This document shows, in pieces, positions 1 to 9,192 of a DNA stretch of 64,000 nucleotides (positions are counted from its first letter, which is position 1; each line of letters starts with the position of its first letter). The stretch is taken from the NCBI RefSeq assembly GCF_014279795.1, contig NZ_CP047945.1, positions 2,252,572-2,316,571 of the forward strand, in the 5' to 3' direction. Position numbers and translations under genes: made by a program. The notes beneath the pieces were generated by a model that worked only from the letters and a program-made list of their open reading frames with translations, was not told the origin of the DNA and ran no database searches. The stretch comes from Synechococcus sp. PROS-7-1 (GTDB lineage: Bacteria; Cyanobacteriota; Cyanobacteriia; PCC-6307; Cyanobiaceae).

Positions 1-735
1 CAAGCGTCCGAACGCCTCCCGGCACTGCTGACGGGTTTCCTGGCCGATGACCGCATGAAAGTCACGCACCAACATTGGATAGGGGTGGGGACCCGCCACG
101 GACCCGAGGATGTAGTGCGTGGTCTCCACATTGGTGACCCAGTCACGGATCGCTTCACTGGTGGCGTCTTTGAGAGTGGCCGTCCCTGCAGTCACGGGAC
201 GAACGGTGGCACCCAGCAGGCGCATCCGGAACACATTCAAGGCCTGACGGCGCATGTCTTCAGCGCCCATGTACACCACACACTCCAAACCGAAGCGGGC
301 ACAAACAGTGGCCGTGGCCACACCGTGCTGGCCGGCACCGGTTTCAGCGATCACCCGCTTCTTGCCCATGCGCAGAGCCAGAAGGGCCTGCCCTAACGCA
401 TTGTTGATCTTGTGAGCGCCGGTGTGATTGAGATCTTCCCGCTTCAGCCAGATGCGGGGGCCACCGTCGGCACGGCGGTAATGCTCTGTGAGCCGTTCCG
501 CTTCGTAGAGCGGTGTGGCCCGACCGACGTAGTTCTTTAAGAGCCGATTGAGTTCCGCGGTAAACGCGGGATCTTTCCAGGCCTCAGCAGCCGCAACTTC
601 CAGCTCGGCCAGAGCCGGCATCAGTGTTTCAGGTACGTACTGACCGCCGTAACGCCCAAAACGTCCGGCTGCCGCCGGACGCGAGCTAACGGCGAGATCA
701 GAGGCAGAGGGGTTCGAAGGCAGGGTGCTGGTCAC
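1..735 (-). CDS. trpB: Tryptophan synthase beta chain, C-terminus cut by window edge
   Basis: TrpB condenses indole with serine (PLP-dependent) as the last step of tryptophan synthesis in the cytoplasm. The minus strand is open from a GTG start at 733-735 to base 1, giving the first 245 codons of a family usually about 400-420 residues long. After a variable N-terminal tail it reads [19 protein letters not shown]. The PLP-lysine motif [17 protein letters not shown] follows, with the lysine near residue 109, and then [16 protein letters not shown] and [16 protein letters not shown]. The start is a GTG; no ATG fits before the conserved block. The 3' end lies outside the window. The family call is certain; the exact start is less so. 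Confidence 0.95.
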   Translation of the reverse strand, partial: MTSTLPSNPSASDLAVSSRPAAAGRFGRYGGQYVPETLMPALAELEVAAAEAWKDPAFTAELNRLLKNYVGRATPLYEAERLTEHYRRADGGPRIWLKREDLNHTGAHKINNALGQALLALRMGKKRVIAETGAGQHGVATATVCARFGLECVVYMGAEDMRRQALNVFRMRLLGATVRPVTAGTATLKDATSEAIRDWVTNVETTHYILGSVAGPHPYPMLVRDFHAVIGQETRQQCREAFGRL

Positions 736-773
736 GAAGCAACGGACCGCGCGCGCGACCCTTGAGCGTTGAC

Positions 774-1733
774 TCAGCGTAAGCAGGCGATCACGCGATG
801 CCGTGGATCGCAGGTCTTGATCCGCAGATCTCTGAAGCCTGCGGATTGCAGGGCTGCTGCCATATCAAGGCTGAAGTACTGCTCGATGTAAGGCTCCGTG
901 CTTTTTAACAACGTGGCGATCGCAGCAGGCAAACGCTGCAGAACCGACGACGCGGGGTCTTGATCCACCATCACCAGGGCACCACCAGGCCGAAGCAACC
1001 TGAACGCTTCCGCGAGCACGGCATGCGTGGCGCTCTGAGGCAGCTCATGGCACACAAATTGCAGGCTGATCAGGTCGAACGACGACGCCTCCAGGCCTGT
1101 GTTTTCCGCAGCGGCATGCACCCAACCATCGACCACCCCCTCTTGATCTCGCACGCTGGCGACAGCGAGCATCTCAGGGGAAAGATCCAGACCGCGCGTG
1201 CGAACTGGTGAATCCTGTCGACGTTCGGCACGCCGATGCAGCCAGCGGCTGAGGTGCTGGGTGCTCACGCCCACAGAACAGCCCAGATCCAAGGCCTGCT
1301 GCACCGGAGTGGTCAGCAATGGCTCCACCACCTGATGAATCGCATCCCGCAGACGGGTCTGGGCGATCAGGGGGGTCAGGGTCTCCTCCGGCCAGATGCG
1401 TAGAGCCATGGCATCGGTGGCTTGCTCAGCCTCCGTTGCGGCCTGCCAGCAGAGATTGCCCTGCTCGTAGGCATGGAAGCGAACGCAGTAGTAGTCGGGC
1501 GGAACCACGCCAGGCGAGCTCACGGCCGGGAGAAGCGGGCTCGCTTGATCACGCAGCCTCTTTCGCCGCTCCCTCCAGGGGATGCCGTTGCGTTCAGCTG
1601 TGCGGATGATCAGCTGGCGGGCCTGAAAGAACAACGGTCGTCGCAGCCAGCCAATGTTGATCAGCCGCTCGATCCAGAGCCCAACACCCTGACTCGAATC
1701 AGCCCATTGCGGGGTGGATGCTGAATCATTCAT
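774..1733 (-). CDS. Class I SAM-dependent methyltransferase, substrate unknown
   Basis: A 319-residue protein with a Rossmann methyltransferase core in its C-terminal half. The SAM-binding motif I is [12 protein letters not shown] (about residue 147). An acidic motif II region [12 protein letters not shown] and the [14 protein letters not shown] and [13 protein letters not shown] motifs (UbiE/Methyltransf_11 type) follow. The N-terminal ~140 residues contain a [16 protein letters not shown] region typical of a cyanobacterial and plastid-type family whose substrate I do not know. It lies head-to-head with the SUI1-like gene, only 38 bases apart, so the two probably share a short promoter region. 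It could be a quinone or small-molecule methylase; nothing here decides. Confidence 0.8.
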   Translation of the reverse strand: MNDSASTPQWADSSQGVGLWIERLINIGWLRRPLFFQARQLIIRTAERNGIPWRERRKRLRDQASPLLPAVSSPGVVPPDYYCVRFHAYEQGNLCWQAATEAEQATDAMALRIWPEETLTPLIAQTRLRDAIHQVVEPLLTTPVQQALDLGCSVGVSTQHLSRWLHRRAERRQDSPVRTRGLDLSPEMLAVASVRDQEGVVDGWVHAAAENTGLEASSFDLISLQFVCHELPQSATHAVLAEAFRLLRPGGALVMVDQDPASSVLQRLPAAIATLLKSTEPYIEQYFSLDMAAALQSAGFRDLRIKTCDPRHRVIACLR

Positions 1734-1771
1734 CTCAGAGACGGCAGGATGGTGTGGGATTAGGGAGAACG

Positions 1772-2098
1772 ATGCCGAAGGGAGGCTGGCAGGAATTCAG
1801 CAACATCGACAGTCTGCAGCGACCGATAACAGCGTCGTCAGACCCGACACCCAAGGCAGAACAAAGGGTGCGAGTGCAGCCCACCCGGGGGGGCAAGGGA
1901 GGCAAGACCGTCACCGTGATCAGCGGACTGGATCTCGACCCTGCCGGCTTTAAATCACTGCTCAAAAAGCTGAAAACCAGGATCGGCAGTGGCGGCACGG
2001 TGAAAGAAGAATTGATCGAACTGCAGGGTGACCAGGTGGATCTGGCCTTGGAGCTCTTATCGAAGGAGGGATACCGACCGAAGCGGGCCGGCGGTTGA
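1772..2098 (+). CDS. SUI1/eIF1-like translation initiation factor
   Basis: A 108-residue protein with a SUI1 domain from about residue 33 to the end: [21 protein letters not shown], then [22 protein letters not shown] and a final [14 protein letters not shown]. This matches the bacterial YciH/SUI1 family, eIF1 homologues thought to influence start-codon fidelity. I place the start at the ATG at 1772 because AGGGAG sits about 8 bases upstream and the longer reading (from 1718) would run into the divergent methyltransferase start. The next gene, cysC, begins shortly after, so the two may be co-transcribed. Confidence 0.85.
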   Translation: MPKGGWQEFSNIDSLQRPITASSDPTPKAEQRVRVQPTRGGKGGKTVTVISGLDLDPAGFKSLLKKLKTRIGSGGTVKEELIELQGDQVDLALELLSKEGYRPKRAGG

Positions 2099-2136
2099 GC
2101 GACAATGCGCCCTCGATTGTTCCCCTCACCTCTGCC

Positions 2137-2760
2137 ATGAGCTCAGCGTCTCCGAAGGCCACCAACATCGTGTGGCATCAGGCCTCGGTGAACCGCGATG
2201 CCAGGGCTGAGCAGCGCGGCCATCGCAGCGCCATCCTCTGGTTCACAGGCCTCAGTGGAGCAGGCAAAAGCACCCTGGCCAATGCCGTGAATCAAGCCCT
2301 GTTTGAACGCGGCCTGGCCACCTATGTGTTGGATGGCGACAACGTTCGCCATGGTCTTTGCCGCGATCTTGGCTTCTCGGACGCTGACAGGGAGGAGAAC
2401 ATTCGCCGCATCGGCGAAGTGGCCAAGCTCTTCCTTGACTCCGGTGTGATCGTGCTCACGGCGTTCGTGTCCCCGTTTCGTGCTGATCGCGACAAGGCCC
2501 GTGCCCTGGTGGGAGAGGGTGACTTTCTTGAAATCTTCTGCTCAGCAGACCTAAGTGTCTGCGAAGAACGCGACACCAAGGGCCTCTACGCCAAAGCCAG
2601 GGCGGGCGAAATCAAAGAGTTCACAGGGATTTCGAGCCCCTATGAGGCCCCGGAGCATCCGGAACTCTCTGTGGACACGGGAGCTGGCGGGCTCGAAACC
2701 TGTGTCAACGAGGTGGTGGCCGCACTGGTGAGTCGGGGGATCATCCCTGCTCAGATTTGA
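2137..2760 (+). CDS. cysC: Adenylylsulfate (APS) kinase
   Basis: CysC phosphorylates adenylylsulfate to PAPS in sulfate assimilation. The 207-residue protein has the P-loop GLSGAGKST near residue 36, [16 protein letters not shown] (APS-binding), [25 protein letters not shown] and a [18 protein letters not shown] segment, all diagnostic for APS kinase. The length is normal for the stand-alone enzyme. A TTG at 2095 would extend it and overlap the SUI1-like stop, but the ATG at 2137 gives the usual N-terminus. The 3' end overlaps the convergent AI-2E-type permease gene by 20 bases. Confidence 0.95.
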   Translation: MSSASPKATNIVWHQASVNRDARAEQRGHRSAILWFTGLSGAGKSTLANAVNQALFERGLATYVLDGDNVRHGLCRDLGFSDADREENIRRIGEVAKLFLDSGVIVLTAFVSPFRADRDKARALVGEGDFLEIFCSADLSVCEERDTKGLYAKARAGEIKEFTGISSPYEAPEHPELSVDTGAGGLETCVNEVVAALVSRGIIPAQI

Positions 2761-3820
2761 TCAACTCACTGCTGGCAGGGATGCCCTGACGCTCTGCCCA
2801 GGCATCCACCAGCGTTTTGAAGCAACTGGCCACCGGAACGGCGAGAAGCAAACCCAGCAGCTCTCCAAAGCCATAAAGCTCTCCTGCTTTGGCACCGAGG
2901 GGTAGAGCAATCAGCAACCAGGCCGGTTGGAGTCCCACGATGCTGCCCATCAACCGTGGTTGGATCACCTGATCCACCAGCTGACCGACCAGGATCGCCG
3001 CCACCAGGATCTCCAGACCAGTCTTGGGATCCTGAAAGGCCAGAAGTCCGCTGACCGCAATGATCGTCAGGGCGCTCGCGTAGGGGATCAAGGTAGTGAA
3101 TCCGATCAAAACGGCGAACAGAACGCCGTAAGGAATCTGGAGAACAGTGAAGACCACGATCTGCCCCACCGCCAGGATCAGAGCCAGTAAGACCTGACCG
3201 GCAAAGTATCCCCGGAATGTGCGTGAGAGTGTGCTGATCACCAGCGCACGCCAGTCCGCGGGAAGCCATCGGGCCAGGCCAGCCGCAATCGAACGCCCGC
3301 CAAGCAGGAAGAACACCGCCAGCACCAACACAATCACGGTGTTGATGGTGGTTCCCAGGGTTGCCCCAAGGATGCCGAGCAGCCTCTGGCTGATCTGGCT
3401 GGCCACCCGACCGGCTCGGGTGAGGAGATCACTGCTCAGATCTCCGAATTCACTCGGCAATCCCTTCGCATCAGCCAAGGATTGAAGGCTTGTGATCCAG
3501 CCCTCGGCCTTGTTGAGCAAGCTTGGAAGGGCGTTGATGAGCTGTCCAAGCTGGTCGATCAGCAGAGGCACCAGGGTGATCCCCGCGAACACCAGCACGC
3601 TGATGGTGAGCAGAGTCACCAGCACGATCGCCAACCACCTCGGCAGGCCGCGGCCGGTGAGCCAGACGCAGGGAATATCGAGGAGGAAAGCGATTAGTGC
3701 CGCCGTGAGAAAAAGGCCGGGAAACGGAGCCAGAGGAACCGTGAGCTGCCTCAGCACAAAAAGGTTGAGAGTGAGCAGAGGCAACGCAAGGCTCCAGCGC
3801 ATCCAGGCAGGACCATTCAT
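2741..3820 (-). CDS. AI-2E/PerM family membrane transporter
   Basis: A 359-residue polytopic membrane protein of the UPF0118/AI-2E transporter family. Hydrophobic segments are grouped in the usual way. There are two or three N-terminal helices, then a soluble stretch (residues ~85-150, [15 protein letters not shown] onward), then a cluster of helices including [37 protein letters not shown] and [20 protein letters not shown], a family hallmark. The substrate is not known for this branch; family members have been linked to autoinducer or sodium/proton export. The start overlaps the purE stop as ATGA, so it is translationally coupled to purE. Confidence 0.88.
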   Translation of the reverse strand: MNGPAWMRWSLALPLLTLNLFVLRQLTVPLAPFPGLFLTAALIAFLLDIPCVWLTGRGLPRWLAIVLVTLLTISVLVFAGITLVPLLIDQLGQLINALPSLLNKAEGWITSLQSLADAKGLPSEFGDLSSDLLTRAGRVASQISQRLLGILGATLGTTINTVIVLVLAVFFLLGGRSIAAGLARWLPADWRALVISTLSRTFRGYFAGQVLLALILAVGQIVVFTVLQIPYGVLFAVLIGFTTLIPYASALTIIAVSGLLAFQDPKTGLEILVAAILVGQLVDQVIQPRLMGSIVGLQPAWLLIALPLGAKAGELYGFGELLGLLLAVPVASCFKTLVDAWAERQGIPASSELIKSEQG

Positions 3821-4392
3821 GGGGCATTGTCTTTTGCACGCATTGTGGCCATGGCATCCAGATAGGCCGCAGACCCGAGCTCGACCAGACGTTGATCCTT
3901 CGCGGTCACCGCATCGTGAAGCTGACGTCGATAGGCCCCGAGACGCTCCAACAGGGCGTGGTCTTGGAGCGACAGGATCTGCGCCGCCAGCAATCCCGCA
4001 TTCAGCCCGCCCCCGATGGCAACCGTGGCCACGGGAATGCCACCCGGCATCTGCACAATCGAATGCAGAGAGTCCACACCGGAGAGCATGGTGCTGCGCA
4101 CCGGCACGCCGATCACCGGCAGGGTGGTGAGAGACGCCACCATTCCCGGCAGGTGAGCCGCGCCGCCGGCACCGGCCACGATCACCTGCAAACCGCGGTT
4201 ATGGGCCTCACGGGCAAAGTCCACCATCTCAAGCGGTGTGCGATGGGCCGACAACACGCGCACCTCCACAGCAACGTTGAGCCTCTCCAGAACCTCAATC
4301 GCTGGTTGAAGGGTAGGAAGGTCGGAATCACTGCCCATGATCACGGCCACCCGCGGTGACATCGATGACTGGACTGGATCGGAAGGCGTCAT
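3817..4392 (-). CDS. purE: N5-carboxyaminoimidazole ribonucleotide mutase
   Basis: PurE isomerises N5-CAIR to CAIR in de novo purine synthesis. Visible class I PurE motifs are [31 protein letters not shown] (with the catalytic His), [15 protein letters not shown] and [18 protein letters not shown] chose the ATG at 4392 (191 residues); the ATG at 4362, just before the conserved [12 protein letters not shown], is an equally reasonable start. A longer reading to 4467 would overlap the start of the divergent nagA. The stop overlaps the downstream permease start by four bases. Confidence 0.93.
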   Translation of the reverse strand: MTPSDPVQSSMSPRVAVIMGSDSDLPTLQPAIEVLERLNVAVEVRVLSAHRTPLEMVDFAREAHNRGLQVIVAGAGGAAHLPGMVASLTTLPVIGVPVRSTMLSGVDSLHSIVQMPGGIPVATVAIGGGLNAGLLAAQILSLQDHALLERLGAYRRQLHDAVTAKDQRLVELGSAAYLDAMATMRAKDNAP

Positions 4393-4453
4393 GGCAACAG
4401 GCAAAACGCGCAGAGAGGGCGAGACTTCCATCGTCCCGCACCAGACCGCCCGC

Positions 4454-5608
4454 ATGCGCCGGATCACCCACGTGCGACTGCCTCAATGCCCTGGCGCAAC
4501 ACCAAGCCAGGGTCTGCACTGGCTGATCTTGAGTGATCAAGGTGTGATCACCGAGATCGGTCCCATGCCGGCGATGGCTGCGATGGCAGGAGAAAGCTGG
4601 AACGGAGACTGGCTCAGTCCACGGGGAATTGACCTGCAGATCAACGGTGGGCTCGGTCTTGCCTTCCCTGAACTCTGTGACGACGATCTTCCCCGGCTGC
4701 TGCAGCTTCTCGACCAGTTGTGGCGTGATGGTGTCGAGGCCATCGCCCCGACCATGGTCACCTGTGGCGTCGAACCCCTGCGCCGTGCACTCTCCGTGCT
4801 TCGCCAGGCCAGAAGCCTGCACCAAAAGGGCCGCTGCCGCTTACTGGGGGCGCACCTGGAAGGTCCGTTCCTGGCAACAGAGCGCCGGGGCGCTCACCCG
4901 ATCACGCACGTTGCCCCACCCAGCCTTGCTGCGCTGGAGAGGCGGATCGCAGGATTTGAAACCGAGATCAGCCTGGTGACGCTCGCCCCGGAACAACCCG
5001 GGGCGGAGCACGTGATCAGTCAGCTGACCAGCCTCGGCATCACCGTGGCCCTGGGCCACAGCACAGCCACCGGTGAGCAGGCCGCGACAGCTTTCGATCA
5101 GGGGGTCGGCATGCTGACCCATGCGTTCAACGCTATGCCTGGCCTGCATCACCGGGCGCCTGGCCCCGTAGGAGAGGCCTGCCGTCGCGGCGGCATTGCC
5201 CTTGGCCTGATCGCCGATGGCGTACACGTGCACCCCACCATGGCGGTGTTGCTGCAACGCATGGCCGGCGATCAGATCGTGCTGGTGAGTGATGCGCTAG
5301 CGCCCTATGGGTTGGCGGATGGGGAGCACCGCTGGGACGAACGCGTCCTGCACGTGCAAGACGGAACTTGCCGGCTGGAGGACGGAACCCTCGCGGGAGT
5401 AACCCTGCCCCTGCTCGAAGGCTGTTGCCGGCTCGCCCTCTGGAGCGGCGATGCAGATGGGGCGATCTGGGCCGCGACGATGGCACCGAGACGGGTCATC
5501 GGTATGGATCACAGCGTTGAGGGGCTGGTGGGACAACCCATTGACCATCTGCTGCGCTGGGACCTGAGCGACGAGGGAGCATCCCTTGCCTGGCGTGAAG
5601 CTGCTTAA
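4454..5608 (+). CDS. nagA: N-acetylglucosamine-6-phosphate deacetylase
   Basis: NagA removes acetate from GlcNAc-6-phosphate to give glucosamine-6-phosphate, linking amino-sugar recycling or chitin-derived sugars to metabolism. The 384-residue amidohydrolase shows [10 protein letters not shown], the metal ligand motif [45 protein letters not shown] and [10 protein letters not shown] with the catalytic Asp. I start at the ATG at 4454 because it begins right before the first strand; upstream in-frame starts exist at 4391 and 4337 but overlap the divergent purE. It is followed 26 bases later by chlM. Confidence 0.92.
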   Translation: MRRITHVRLPQCPGATPSQGLHWLILSDQGVITEIGPMPAMAAMAGESWNGDWLSPRGIDLQINGGLGLAFPELCDDDLPRLLQLLDQLWRDGVEAIAPTMVTCGVEPLRRALSVLRQARSLHQKGRCRLLGAHLEGPFLATERRGAHPITHVAPPSLAALERRIAGFETEISLVTLAPEQPGAEHVISQLTSLGITVALGHSTATGEQAATAFDQGVGMLTHAFNAMPGLHHRAPGPVGEACRRGGIALGLIADGVHVHPTMAVLLQRMAGDQIVLVSDALAPYGLADGEHRWDERVLHVQDGTCRLEDGTLAGVTLPLLEGCCRLALWSGDADGAIWAATMAPRRVIGMDHSVEGLVGQPIDHLLRWDLSDEGASLAWREAA

Positions 5609-5634
5609 GATCCCGCCGACGCACCACCAAGCCA

Positions 5635-6351
5635 ATGACCCCTGAACAGCAGCTGAAGGACAAGCTGGCCGAGAAGCAGGAGGTGAAGGGGTATTTCGAA
5701 ACCACTGGCTTCGATCGCTGGAATCGCATCTACAGCGAATCCGACGACGTGAACAAGGTGCAGCGCAACATCCGCATCGGCCATCAGAAAACCGTGGATG
5801 AAGTCCTGGCCTGGATCAACAACAGCGGCGAGCTCAGCGAGGTGAGTTTCTGTGATGCCGGCTGCGGTGTGGGGAGTCTCAGCCTGCCCTTGGCGGCGAT
5901 GGGCGCAGGCTCGATCAGCGCCAGCGACATCTCCGAAGCGATGGCCCAGGAAGCAGAACGCCGGGCCCGCGAGGCCGGCCTCGACATGACCAAACTCCAC
6001 TTCTTCGCCAGTGACCTGGAAAGCCTGAGCGGCTCCTTCCACACGGTGTGCTGCCTGGATGTCTTCATCCATTACCCCCAGGCTGCCGCTGAAGAGATGG
6101 TGAAACACCTCTGCAGCCTCAGCGAGCAACGGCTGATCGTGAGCTTCGCCCCTTACACCCCACTGTTGGCGCTCCTGAAGAGCATCGGCCAGTTGTTCCC
6201 AGGCCCCAGCAAGACAACCCGTGCTTACACCCTGAAGGAGGAAGGCATTGTCAAGGCTGCGATGGCCTGTGGCTACGAACCTGTCCGACGCAGCTTGAAC
6301 AAAGCACCGTTTTATTTCTCAAGGCTGATCGAATTTCGCAAGAAAGATTGA
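5635..6351 (+). CDS. chlM: Magnesium-protoporphyrin IX O-methyltransferase
   Basis: ChlM transfers a methyl group from SAM to the propionate of Mg-protoporphyrin IX, an early chlorophyll-specific step at the thylakoid surface. The 238-residue protein carries the family N-terminus KGYFETTGFDRWNRIYSES, then NKVQRNIRIGH, the SAM motif DAGCGVGSLSLPLA (about residue 78) and FIHYPQ. The length is typical. Its stop touches the stop of the convergent lipoprotein gene with no spacer. This gene marks the host as a chlorophyll-making phototroph. Confidence 0.97.
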   Translation: MTPEQQLKDKLAEKQEVKGYFETTGFDRWNRIYSESDDVNKVQRNIRIGHQKTVDEVLAWINNSGELSEVSFCDAGCGVGSLSLPLAAMGAGSISASDISEAMAQEAERRAREAGLDMTKLHFFASDLESLSGSFHTVCCLDVFIHYPQAAAEEMVKHLCSLSEQRLIVSFAPYTPLLALLKSIGQLFPGPSKTTRAYTLKEEGIVKAAMACGYEPVRRSLNKAPFYFSRLIEFRKKD

Positions 6352-6930
6352 TCAGGAGCCAAACTGATTGAAAAGCTTGAATTCAGCGACAGGGGGATTA
6401 CCGGGGACGAACATTGCCGTTCCGATGAAACCGTTATAGATGCCTCCCTGTCCAACAACAGTGGCTTGGTGCTTCACAGGAATGATGTCGCTGATTGCCA
6501 AATCCATTGCCCCGGATTTTGCCATCGCCTGCATCTGGGCAGCATCAGCCTGGAGATGTCCCATCGAGCGAACCTGCAGATTGCCGTCTTTGAAAACAAA
6601 GGTTCCCTGAGCGCTTGTCAGAAAAACATCTTCACCATCAACATCCCGCCGCTCAACAACCTGCTCGATACCAAAAAACGAGCCATCAATCTTGTCGCAA
6701 CCGTCTTTATCTGAAGCTTTAGCAACAACGAGTTTATATGACACGGTATCGCCAACGTCAAATTGACCGTCGTTATTTGAATCAATGAAGGTTCCGTTTT
6801 CGATTCCACAAAAGGCCACTTCCAAGGTTTTGGTCTCAGGCTTCGAAGCCTCTTTTTCACCCGTTGAGCAGCCGGCGGCCAACAGGAGTGAACTCAAAGC
6901 AACAAGAGACAGTGAGCGACGCACGACCAA
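6352..6930 (-). CDS. Predicted lipoprotein of unknown function
   Basis: A 192-residue protein with a clear lipoprotein signal: positively charged VVRRS, a hydrophobic stretch LSLVALSSLLLAAG and the lipobox LAAGC with the acylated Cys at residue 21. The mature part begins with a short E/K-rich linker. It contains NDGQFDVGDTVSYKL, an Asp/Gly-rich segment reminiscent of Ca2+-binding loops or of allene-oxide-cyclase-like barrels (NDGxFDVGDTxxF is common there), and ends in a FVPGNPPVAEFKLF strand. I cannot assign a function. It is convergent with chlM, with no bases between the stops. Confidence 0.75.
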   Translation of the reverse strand: MVVRRSLSLVALSSLLLAAGCSTGEKEASKPETKTLEVAFCGIENGTFIDSNNDGQFDVGDTVSYKLVVAKASDKDGCDKIDGSFFGIEQVVERRDVDGEDVFLTSAQGTFVFKDGNLQVRSMGHLQADAAQMQAMAKSGAMDLAISDIIPVKHQATVVGQGGIYNGFIGTAMFVPGNPPVAEFKLFNQFGS

Positions 6931-6965
6931 TAGCCTTACAACTCTTGAATTCTGGCAAGCAGCGG

Positions 6966-7910
6966 TTAACCCGGGGTAAACCGAGACCCGGCCTCACAAC
7001 TGAGATGCAGGCCGTTCTCAAACACCAGCGTGTGGGCATGCAACAGATAGCCGCCATCCCCAGGCACCGCAGCAGTGTTGATCCGCTGCTGCGGCAGATA
7101 CAGCGGATCCCCGAGCAAGGGTGCCCCCAATTGCGCCAGGTGAATGCGGATTTGATGCGGGCGACCGGTGCTGATGGCCACCTCCACAAGATCGCCTTGA
7201 TCGCAGCGCTTCAGAAGGCAAAGCTCACTGCGGGCAGGAAGGCGCCTGCGCGGAGTCTCTGCGTCGCGAGGATCAGGCCCCCAGACCCATCCCAGGAGCG
7301 GATGGCAACGCTCCACCACATCGGTGGTCACCACCAACGGGTGATCCGCTCGCAACCCCGCCACAGGCTGGGTCCAGGCCAGATAGGTCTTCCGGCAACC
7401 GCCTTCTGGTCGGAACTCTCGTGAAAGCCTGGCCCGTGTTTGCGGTCGACGCGCGCACACCTGAAGCCCTGACGTGAACCGTCCAAGACGATGCACCGGC
7501 TTGGGAGCCTGGCTGGCGCCGGCCGATCGACTGGTCTCCACCAACAAGGAAGAGAGGGTGTGCTGCAGAAATCCACCGCCAGGCATCACCGGTAAACCCG
7601 ACGGCTTGTTAATAACCAGTACGTCACCATCGTCGTAAACGACGGACCACTGATCCGGGATCGCAGGCTCAAGCCACGGAGGTCGTCGCCACTGCACGAC
7701 ATCCCTGAAACCCACAGGCACATCGTTCTGAAGAGACTGTCCATTCAGGAGCAATTCACCGGTACGGATCCGGCTGTCCCAAACGTCCCGAGGCGAGTGG
7801 GCATACCGGCTGGCCATTACTGCACTCAACATCTGGCCCGACTCGGACCCTTTCATTCGATCCGTATAGATCCAGCCCTGATTCAATGCGGCTGGCCGCC
7901 AGCCCTTCAC
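6966..7910 (-). CDS. RluA-family pseudouridine synthase-like protein with altered catalytic motif
   Basis: A 314-residue RluA-fold protein: an S4-like N-terminal part (SRIRTGELLLNGQ), then DGDVLVINKPSGLPVMPGGG, LVWP-less core, RKTYLAWTQPVAG and GRPHQIRIHLAQLGAPLLGDPLY near the C-terminus. All secondary motifs are canonical, but the catalytic segment reads HRLGRFTSGL. A glycine stands where RluA enzymes have the essential Asp (HRLDxxTSG). The codon is GGA, near base 7490. Comparable HRLG variants are known to me among plant and algal PUS5-like proteins, so this may be a real subfamily. The start overlaps the regulator stop by four bases, which suggests coupling. Confidence 0.82.
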   Translation of the reverse strand: MKGWRPAALNQGWIYTDRMKGSESGQMLSAVMASRYAHSPRDVWDSRIRTGELLLNGQSLQNDVPVGFRDVVQWRRPPWLEPAIPDQWSVVYDDGDVLVINKPSGLPVMPGGGFLQHTLSSLLVETSRSAGASQAPKPVHRLGRFTSGLQVCARRPQTRARLSREFRPEGGCRKTYLAWTQPVAGLRADHPLVVTTDVVERCHPLLGWVWGPDPRDAETPRRRLPARSELCLLKRCDQGDLVEVAISTGRPHQIRIHLAQLGAPLLGDPLYLPQQRINTAAVPGDGGYLLHAHTLVFENGLHLSCEAGSRFTPG

Positions 7911-8620
7911 TCCACCAAGCGATGCTGCAGGGCGTAGCGCACCAACTCTGTGCGACTCGAAGTCCCGGTCTTGATGAACAGACGACTCACGTATTTCTCA
8001 ACATTGCGGATCGAGGTTTCTAGCTGCCGGGCGATTTCCTTGTTCATCAACCCTTCGGCGACCAACTGAAGAACACTGCTCTCGCGTGGTGTGAAGCTGT
8101 GCTGCACGGAGTCCTGAACGGGAAGGGCCTCCGCTTGGGCCAGCAGCGAACGGATTTCAGTGATTTGCTTCGCGATCTGCCCCATGTCCGCATCTGCAAA
8201 GCGAGCGGCTTCCTGAAGCAGGCGCTGTTGACGCTGGGCCACGTTGCGAACCCGCGCAACCAATTCATCGGGGTCAAAGGGCTTCGGAATGTAATCGTCA
8301 ACTCCTGCGAGATACCCCTGCGTGCGATCAGCGGTCATTCCCTTGGCCGTCAGGAAAATCACCGGTGTGCCCCCCAGCCGTTCGTCGGCCCGCAGGCGCG
8401 TGAGCAGCCCATAACCATCGAGGCGAGGCATCATCACATCGGTGATCACCACGTCGGGCAGCATCTGCTGAGCTTTGCCGAAACCCTCCTCACCATCCAC
8501 AGCCGTGGTCACCTCGAAACCTTCATCCTCGAGGTAGGCCTGAACGGCGGAACGCAGGCCGGGTTCGTCGTCGACCAGCAACAGACGAACGGGTGGCTGC
8601 TCGGGCACTGAGGCAGTCAT
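7907..8620 (-). CDS. Two-component response regulator, receiver plus LuxR-type HTH (Ycf29-like)
   Basis: A 237-residue regulator. The receiver domain (residues ~12-125) has the acidic pair DDE, phospho-acceptor Asp61 in VITDVMMP, TAK at 91-93 and Lys113 in DDYIPKPFD. A linker with a short helical stretch leads to a LuxR/NarL HTH (FTPRESSVLQLVAEGLMNKEIA, then VEKYVSRLFIKT). This layout and sequence resemble cyanobacterial and plastid Ycf29 proteins. No histidine kinase lies next to it. It is translationally coupled to the downstream RluA-like gene. Confidence 0.88.
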   Translation of the reverse strand: MTASVPEQPPVRLLLVDDEPGLRSAVQAYLEDEGFEVTTAVDGEEGFGKAQQMLPDVVITDVMMPRLDGYGLLTRLRADERLGGTPVIFLTAKGMTADRTQGYLAGVDDYIPKPFDPDELVARVRNVAQRQQRLLQEAARFADADMGQIAKQITEIRSLLAQAEALPVQDSVQHSFTPRESSVLQLVAEGLMNKEIARQLETSIRNVEKYVSRLFIKTGTSSRTELVRYALQHRLVE

Positions 8621-8653
8621 GACCTGATCGAATCTGGGCGGAATCTAAGTGGG

Positions 8654-9169
8654 TCAGCCCCCTGGTAACCGCAGCACTTCTTGAGATTCGATCAGCAGGG
8701 TGGAATATCCGAGTTCTCTCGCCTTGTCCGTTAACGAGTCAGGATCCTTACCAGCCAGTTCGGGATGGCAAGCCGCCCACCACACCAGATGGTCTTCCCT
8801 AGCAGTGGCGCGCACCGGGCCACCTGGGTTGAGTTTGCGGATGTAGAGCGCTTCCTTATCCCGGGTGACCCGCACCGGCTCCTCAGCACTGCAATCCACC
8901 GACTCGCTGGGAATCAAAAGATTGTCGGGATATTCCTGCCACAACTTGAACTTGCGCAGCTCAGGATTGGCCGGGTCGCGCTTGATCGCAAAAATCCCCA
9001 AGGTGTACTCACCGCCCACATCCCGCTTCTCGAGCACGACCAGATCAGGGGGACGCATGGATTTCATTTGTTCGAGGATTTCGTCGCGAGTGATCCCCTC
9101 CGCCATCACAGGTTGAACTGCAGAGGCTGCCATCAGGCCCAGACTGGAGATCAAGCACAAGGCACGCAT
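8654..9169 (-). CDS. Secreted or periplasmic protein of unknown function
   Basis: A 171-residue product when started at the ATG at 9169. That start exposes a signal peptide: MRALCLISSLGLMAASAVQP with a likely cleavage after VMA. The mature chain contains DEILEQMKSMRPPDLVVLEKRDVGG, IFAIKRDPANPELRKF and a final LLIESQEVLRLPGG, with Cys residues at SVDCSAEE and AACHPE that could pair. The longer reading to 9328 would run into the divergent cysteine desulfurase, so I reject it. I do not recognise the family. It lies 33 bases upstream of the response regulator on the same strand. Confidence 0.72.
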   Translation of the reverse strand: MRALCLISSLGLMAASAVQPVMAEGITRDEILEQMKSMRPPDLVVLEKRDVGGEYTLGIFAIKRDPANPELRKFKLWQEYPDNLLIPSESVDCSAEEPVRVTRDKEALYIRKLNPGGPVRATAREDHLVWWAACHPELAGKDPDSLTDKARELGYSTLLIESQEVLRLPGG

Positions 9170-9192
9170 CGCATCGATCACAACGTCACACC

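Noticed and set aside
55-396. 113-codon plus-strand frame at the left edge
   Set aside because: It is the antisense shadow of trpB, whose protein is conserved over the whole stretch.
3492-4130. 212-codon plus-strand frame opposite the permease and purE genes
   Set aside because: No recognisable motif, and both opposite-strand genes are conserved families; high-GC antisense frame.
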